Part shown: positions 6,105 through 7,077 of the stretch, piece by piece | Layout: every line of letters starts with the position of its first letter | Position numbering within the stretch: position 1 is the stretch's first letter | The notes under the pieces: generated by a model | Databases searched by the model: none | The model's input: only the letters and a program-made list of their open reading frames with translations | What the model was told of the DNA's origin: nothing | Position numbers and translations under genes: made by a program | Assembly: GCA_946629475.1 (NCBI GenBank) | Contig: CAMOXX010000142.1 | Location: 1 to 7,077, forward strand | Length of the DNA: 7,077 bases | DNA from: an uncultured Blautia sp. | GTDB lineage: Bacteria; Bacillota; Clostridia; Lachnospirales; Lachnospiraceae | Reading direction: 5' to 3'

Positions 6105-6132
6105 ACGAAAATGAGTTTTAAGTCCTTTTCGT
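6105..6132 (+). repeat. 7-bp inverted repeat (possible leader hairpin)
   Basis: ACGAAAA (6105-6111) pairs perfectly with TTTTCGT (6126-6132) around a 14-nt loop. It lies between the 15-bp palindrome and the alternative -10 box at 6155. It is AT-rich and weak, with no T tract after it. Confidence 0.3.
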
Positions 6133-6186
6133 GGAAGGGCTTGCTTACTATTATTATAATTTGTTATTTCCTTTATGCTGAGAAGA

Positions 6187-6194
6187 AAGGAGGG
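6187..6194 (+). promoter_or_regulatory. Ribosome binding site deciding the GTG start of the second HPt gene
   Basis: AAGGAGGG is a near-ideal Shine-Dalgarno sequence 5 nt before GTG 6200. No in-frame ATG occurs at a suitable distance; the next Met is residue 22, inside the domain. Confidence 0.8.
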
Positions 6195-6199
6195 ATACT

Positions 6200-6544
6200 G
6201 TGCTGACAATCGAATCATTGAGAGGTTACGGCGCAAACGTGGACGAAGGGCTTTCCAGATGTATGGGAAACGAGACCCTCTATTTGAAATTAGTGAATAC
6301 GGTGTGCGATGATAAATCATTTGACATATTGGCAGAGGCGATAGACAACAAGGATTACAAAACCGCTTTCGAAAGGGCCCATGCTCTGAAGGGTGCTGTC
6401 GGGAACCTCTCATTATCACCCCTGTACGAAGAAGTCTCCGAACTCACGGACGCTCTCCGAAATCAGGAGGATGGGGATTATTCGCAGATGCTTCAAAAGG
6501 TGCTGAAGGATAAAGAAAGACTGTCTGCTCTGAAAACCGGGTAA
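6200..6544 (+). CDS. HPt-domain histidine phosphotransfer protein (second copy)
   Basis: The protein has 114 residues and is a stand-alone HPt domain. The motif A-H-A-L-K-G-A-V-G-N-L (60-70) contains phosphoacceptor His61 with Lys64/Gly65, close to the family consensus. It shares with the HPt protein at 4179-4535 the early L-x-x-x-G-A, an M-G segment followed by L-Y, D-Y-x-x-A before the motif, and L-S-L-x-P-L-Y after it, so the two are paralogues. The GTG start is fixed by a strong ribosome binding site. It has its own promoter region and lies about 1.7 kb from the first copy, with an opposite-strand operon between. No kinase or response regulator is adjacent, so it is probably a relay intermediate for a hybrid kinase. 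The CheB-CheR kinase in this window is a natural candidate donor, though this is inferred. Confidence 0.87.
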   Translation: MLTIESLRGYGANVDEGLSRCMGNETLYLKLVNTVCDDKSFDILAEAIDNKDYKTAFERAHALKGAVGNLSLSPLYEEVSELTDALRNQEDGDYSQMLQKVLKDKERLSALKTG

Positions 6545-6665
6545 CCGTGATTGAAGTTGTAATCGCAGAGATTCGTTTATGCCTTCGCTGCAGTAAATGC
6601 GGCAGTAATAGTTGCAGAGATATATTAACAGCAGTACCTTAATTTAACTATATAGGAGAATTGAG
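6545..6665. other. Intergenic region with short direct repeats
   Basis: GCAGAGAT occurs at 6565-6572 and 6614-6621, and GCAGTAA at 6590-6596 and 6602-6608. They are short and may be chance. No intrinsic terminator was found after the HPt gene. Confidence 0.3.
6654..6659 (+). promoter_or_regulatory. Ribosome binding site of the secreted-protein gene
   Basis: AGGAGA lies 6 nt before ATG 6666 and supports that start over the in-frame ATG at 6693, which has only a poor site. No convincing promoter or terminator was seen between 6545 and 6653, so read-through from the HPt gene is possible. Confidence 0.65.
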
Positions 6666-7077
6666 ATGAAGTGTGAACAGGCTATTGAAAAGATGAAAAA
6701 TGAGAGAAAGCGGTACTGGGGGAACATCGTCCGCATGATGGCGGGCTTTGCCCTGCTGATGCTGTCATTGATGGGGATCAGCGTGAGCGCGTTTGCGGCG
6801 GCGGATGTGACGATTGACCTGAAGACACCTTTTAAAGCGGAAATGGGACTGTACCATGTCGGGTACGTGGATGATAAGGGGAACTATGTTCCAACAGAAC
6901 CGTTTAAAGTTGAAGAAGCAGCAGCTTTCAGAGACTTTCTGGCTGATCCGCAGAATTCAGAACTGTTTGACGCTGCTGTTGCAGCCATCAGACCTCTTAT
7001 CCCGGAGGATGATGATGATTTTGATTTTATACGTGCAACGGTTGAAGAAGGAAAAAGACAATGGAAAGGTGAAATGA
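6666..7077 (+). CDS. Predicted secreted/surface protein, possibly pilin- or adhesin-like (3' partial)
   Basis: An open frame of 137 codons runs from ATG 6666 off the window without a stop. It starts with a charged n-region (Lys/Arg-rich, residues 1-23), a hydrophobic core (about 24-40) and S-A-F-A-A-A (41-46), a standard signal peptidase I site with cleavage after about Ala44-46. The mature part begins with V-T-I-D-L-K-T-P-F-K, then L-Y-H-V-G-Y-V-D-D-K-G-N-Y-V and E-P-F-K. This pattern resembles the N-terminal region of pilin- or SpaA-like surface proteins of Clostridia, where L-Y-x-V-x-x-V-D-x-x-G is common; the match is from memory and is tentative. An acidic cluster E-D-D-D-D-F-D-F follows at about 114-121. 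The n-region is long for a signal peptide. Any cell-wall anchor would be beyond the window. Confidence 0.65.
   Translation, partial: MKCEQAIEKMKNERKRYWGNIVRMMAGFALLMLSLMGISVSAFAAADVTIDLKTPFKAEMGLYHVGYVDDKGNYVPTEPFKVEEAAAFRDFLADPQNSELFDAAVAAIRPLIPEDDDDFDFIRATVEEGKRQWKGEM

Larger units (their letters stand above)
5785..6199. other. Divergent intergenic control region (415 bp)
   Basis: No credible gene was found between the divergent shell operon and second HPt gene. The left part holds the minus-strand promoter (5835-5863) and the right part a plus-strand promoter (6029-6057) with a long leader. Between 5864 and 6028 there is a bulged 9-bp inverted repeat (5869-5878 with 5895-5903) and a short stem (5973-5979 with 5984-5990), neither followed by a T tract. 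Otherwise nothing is recognised there. Confidence 0.6.

Noticed and set aside
6132..6145. Possible sigma-54 promoter (TGGAAG...TTGC)
   Set aside because: The GG and GC elements are 8 nt apart instead of the required 10.
5994..6419. Minus-strand frame overlapping the second HPt gene
   Set aside because: It is antisense to the HPt motif and unsupported by a ribosome binding site.
6856..7077. Plus-strand frame starting at 6856 and ending at the window edge
   Set aside because: It is out of frame with the signal-peptide gene from 6666, has no ribosome binding site, and its composition is not protein-like.

Overview
The window looks like a chromosomal segment of a low-to-mid GC Gram-positive anaerobe of the Clostridia, most plausibly a Lachnospiraceae-type gut bacterium. 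The reasons are strong AGGAGG-type ribosome binding sites before almost every gene, use of TTG and GTG starts, AT-rich intergenic regions with sigma-A-like promoters, intrinsic terminators with T tracts, a clostridial-style type II thymidine kinase, bacterial microcompartment (BMC) shell genes, and a pilin-like secreted protein. The assignment rests on style and protein families, not on a database search.

Layout. (1) 1-71 is the C-terminal end of triosephosphate isomerase, closed by a strong intrinsic terminator at 96-147. (2) 148-336 holds a good extended -10 promoter and a near-perfect 24-bp palindrome in the leader of the next gene. (3) 337-4182 encodes a 1281-residue multidomain signalling protein: CheB methylesterase, CheR methyltransferase, PAS-like domain, a heptad coiled coil, a second PAS, a histidine kinase and a C-terminal receiver. 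(4) 4179-4535 encodes a separate HPt phosphotransfer protein, coupled to the first gene by a 4-nt TTGA start/stop overlap. (5) A 12-bp hairpin at 4519-4550 separates this pair from a convergent minus-strand operon. (6) That operon, reading from about 5828 down to 4555, contains two small BMC-domain shell proteins and thymidine kinase. (7) 5785-6199 is a divergent control region with a promoter for each direction and small inverted repeats. (8) 6200-6544 encodes a second HPt protein, clearly a paralogue of the first. (9) 6666-7077 is the start of a secreted or surface protein that runs off the window.

How the genes may work together. The CheB-CheR-kinase-receiver protein and its coupled HPt protein have all the parts of a His-Asp-His phosphorelay (His882, Asp1177, then His63 of the HPt protein). 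The final response regulator is not in the window, and no chemoreceptor, CheA or CheW gene is present. The second HPt protein could be an alternative acceptor for the same relay. The two shell proteins resemble a satellite BMC locus: they lie next to a housekeeping nucleoside kinase with no cargo enzymes, so the main compartment operon, if there is one, should be elsewhere. No mobile element, CRISPR array, tRNA or rRNA was seen.
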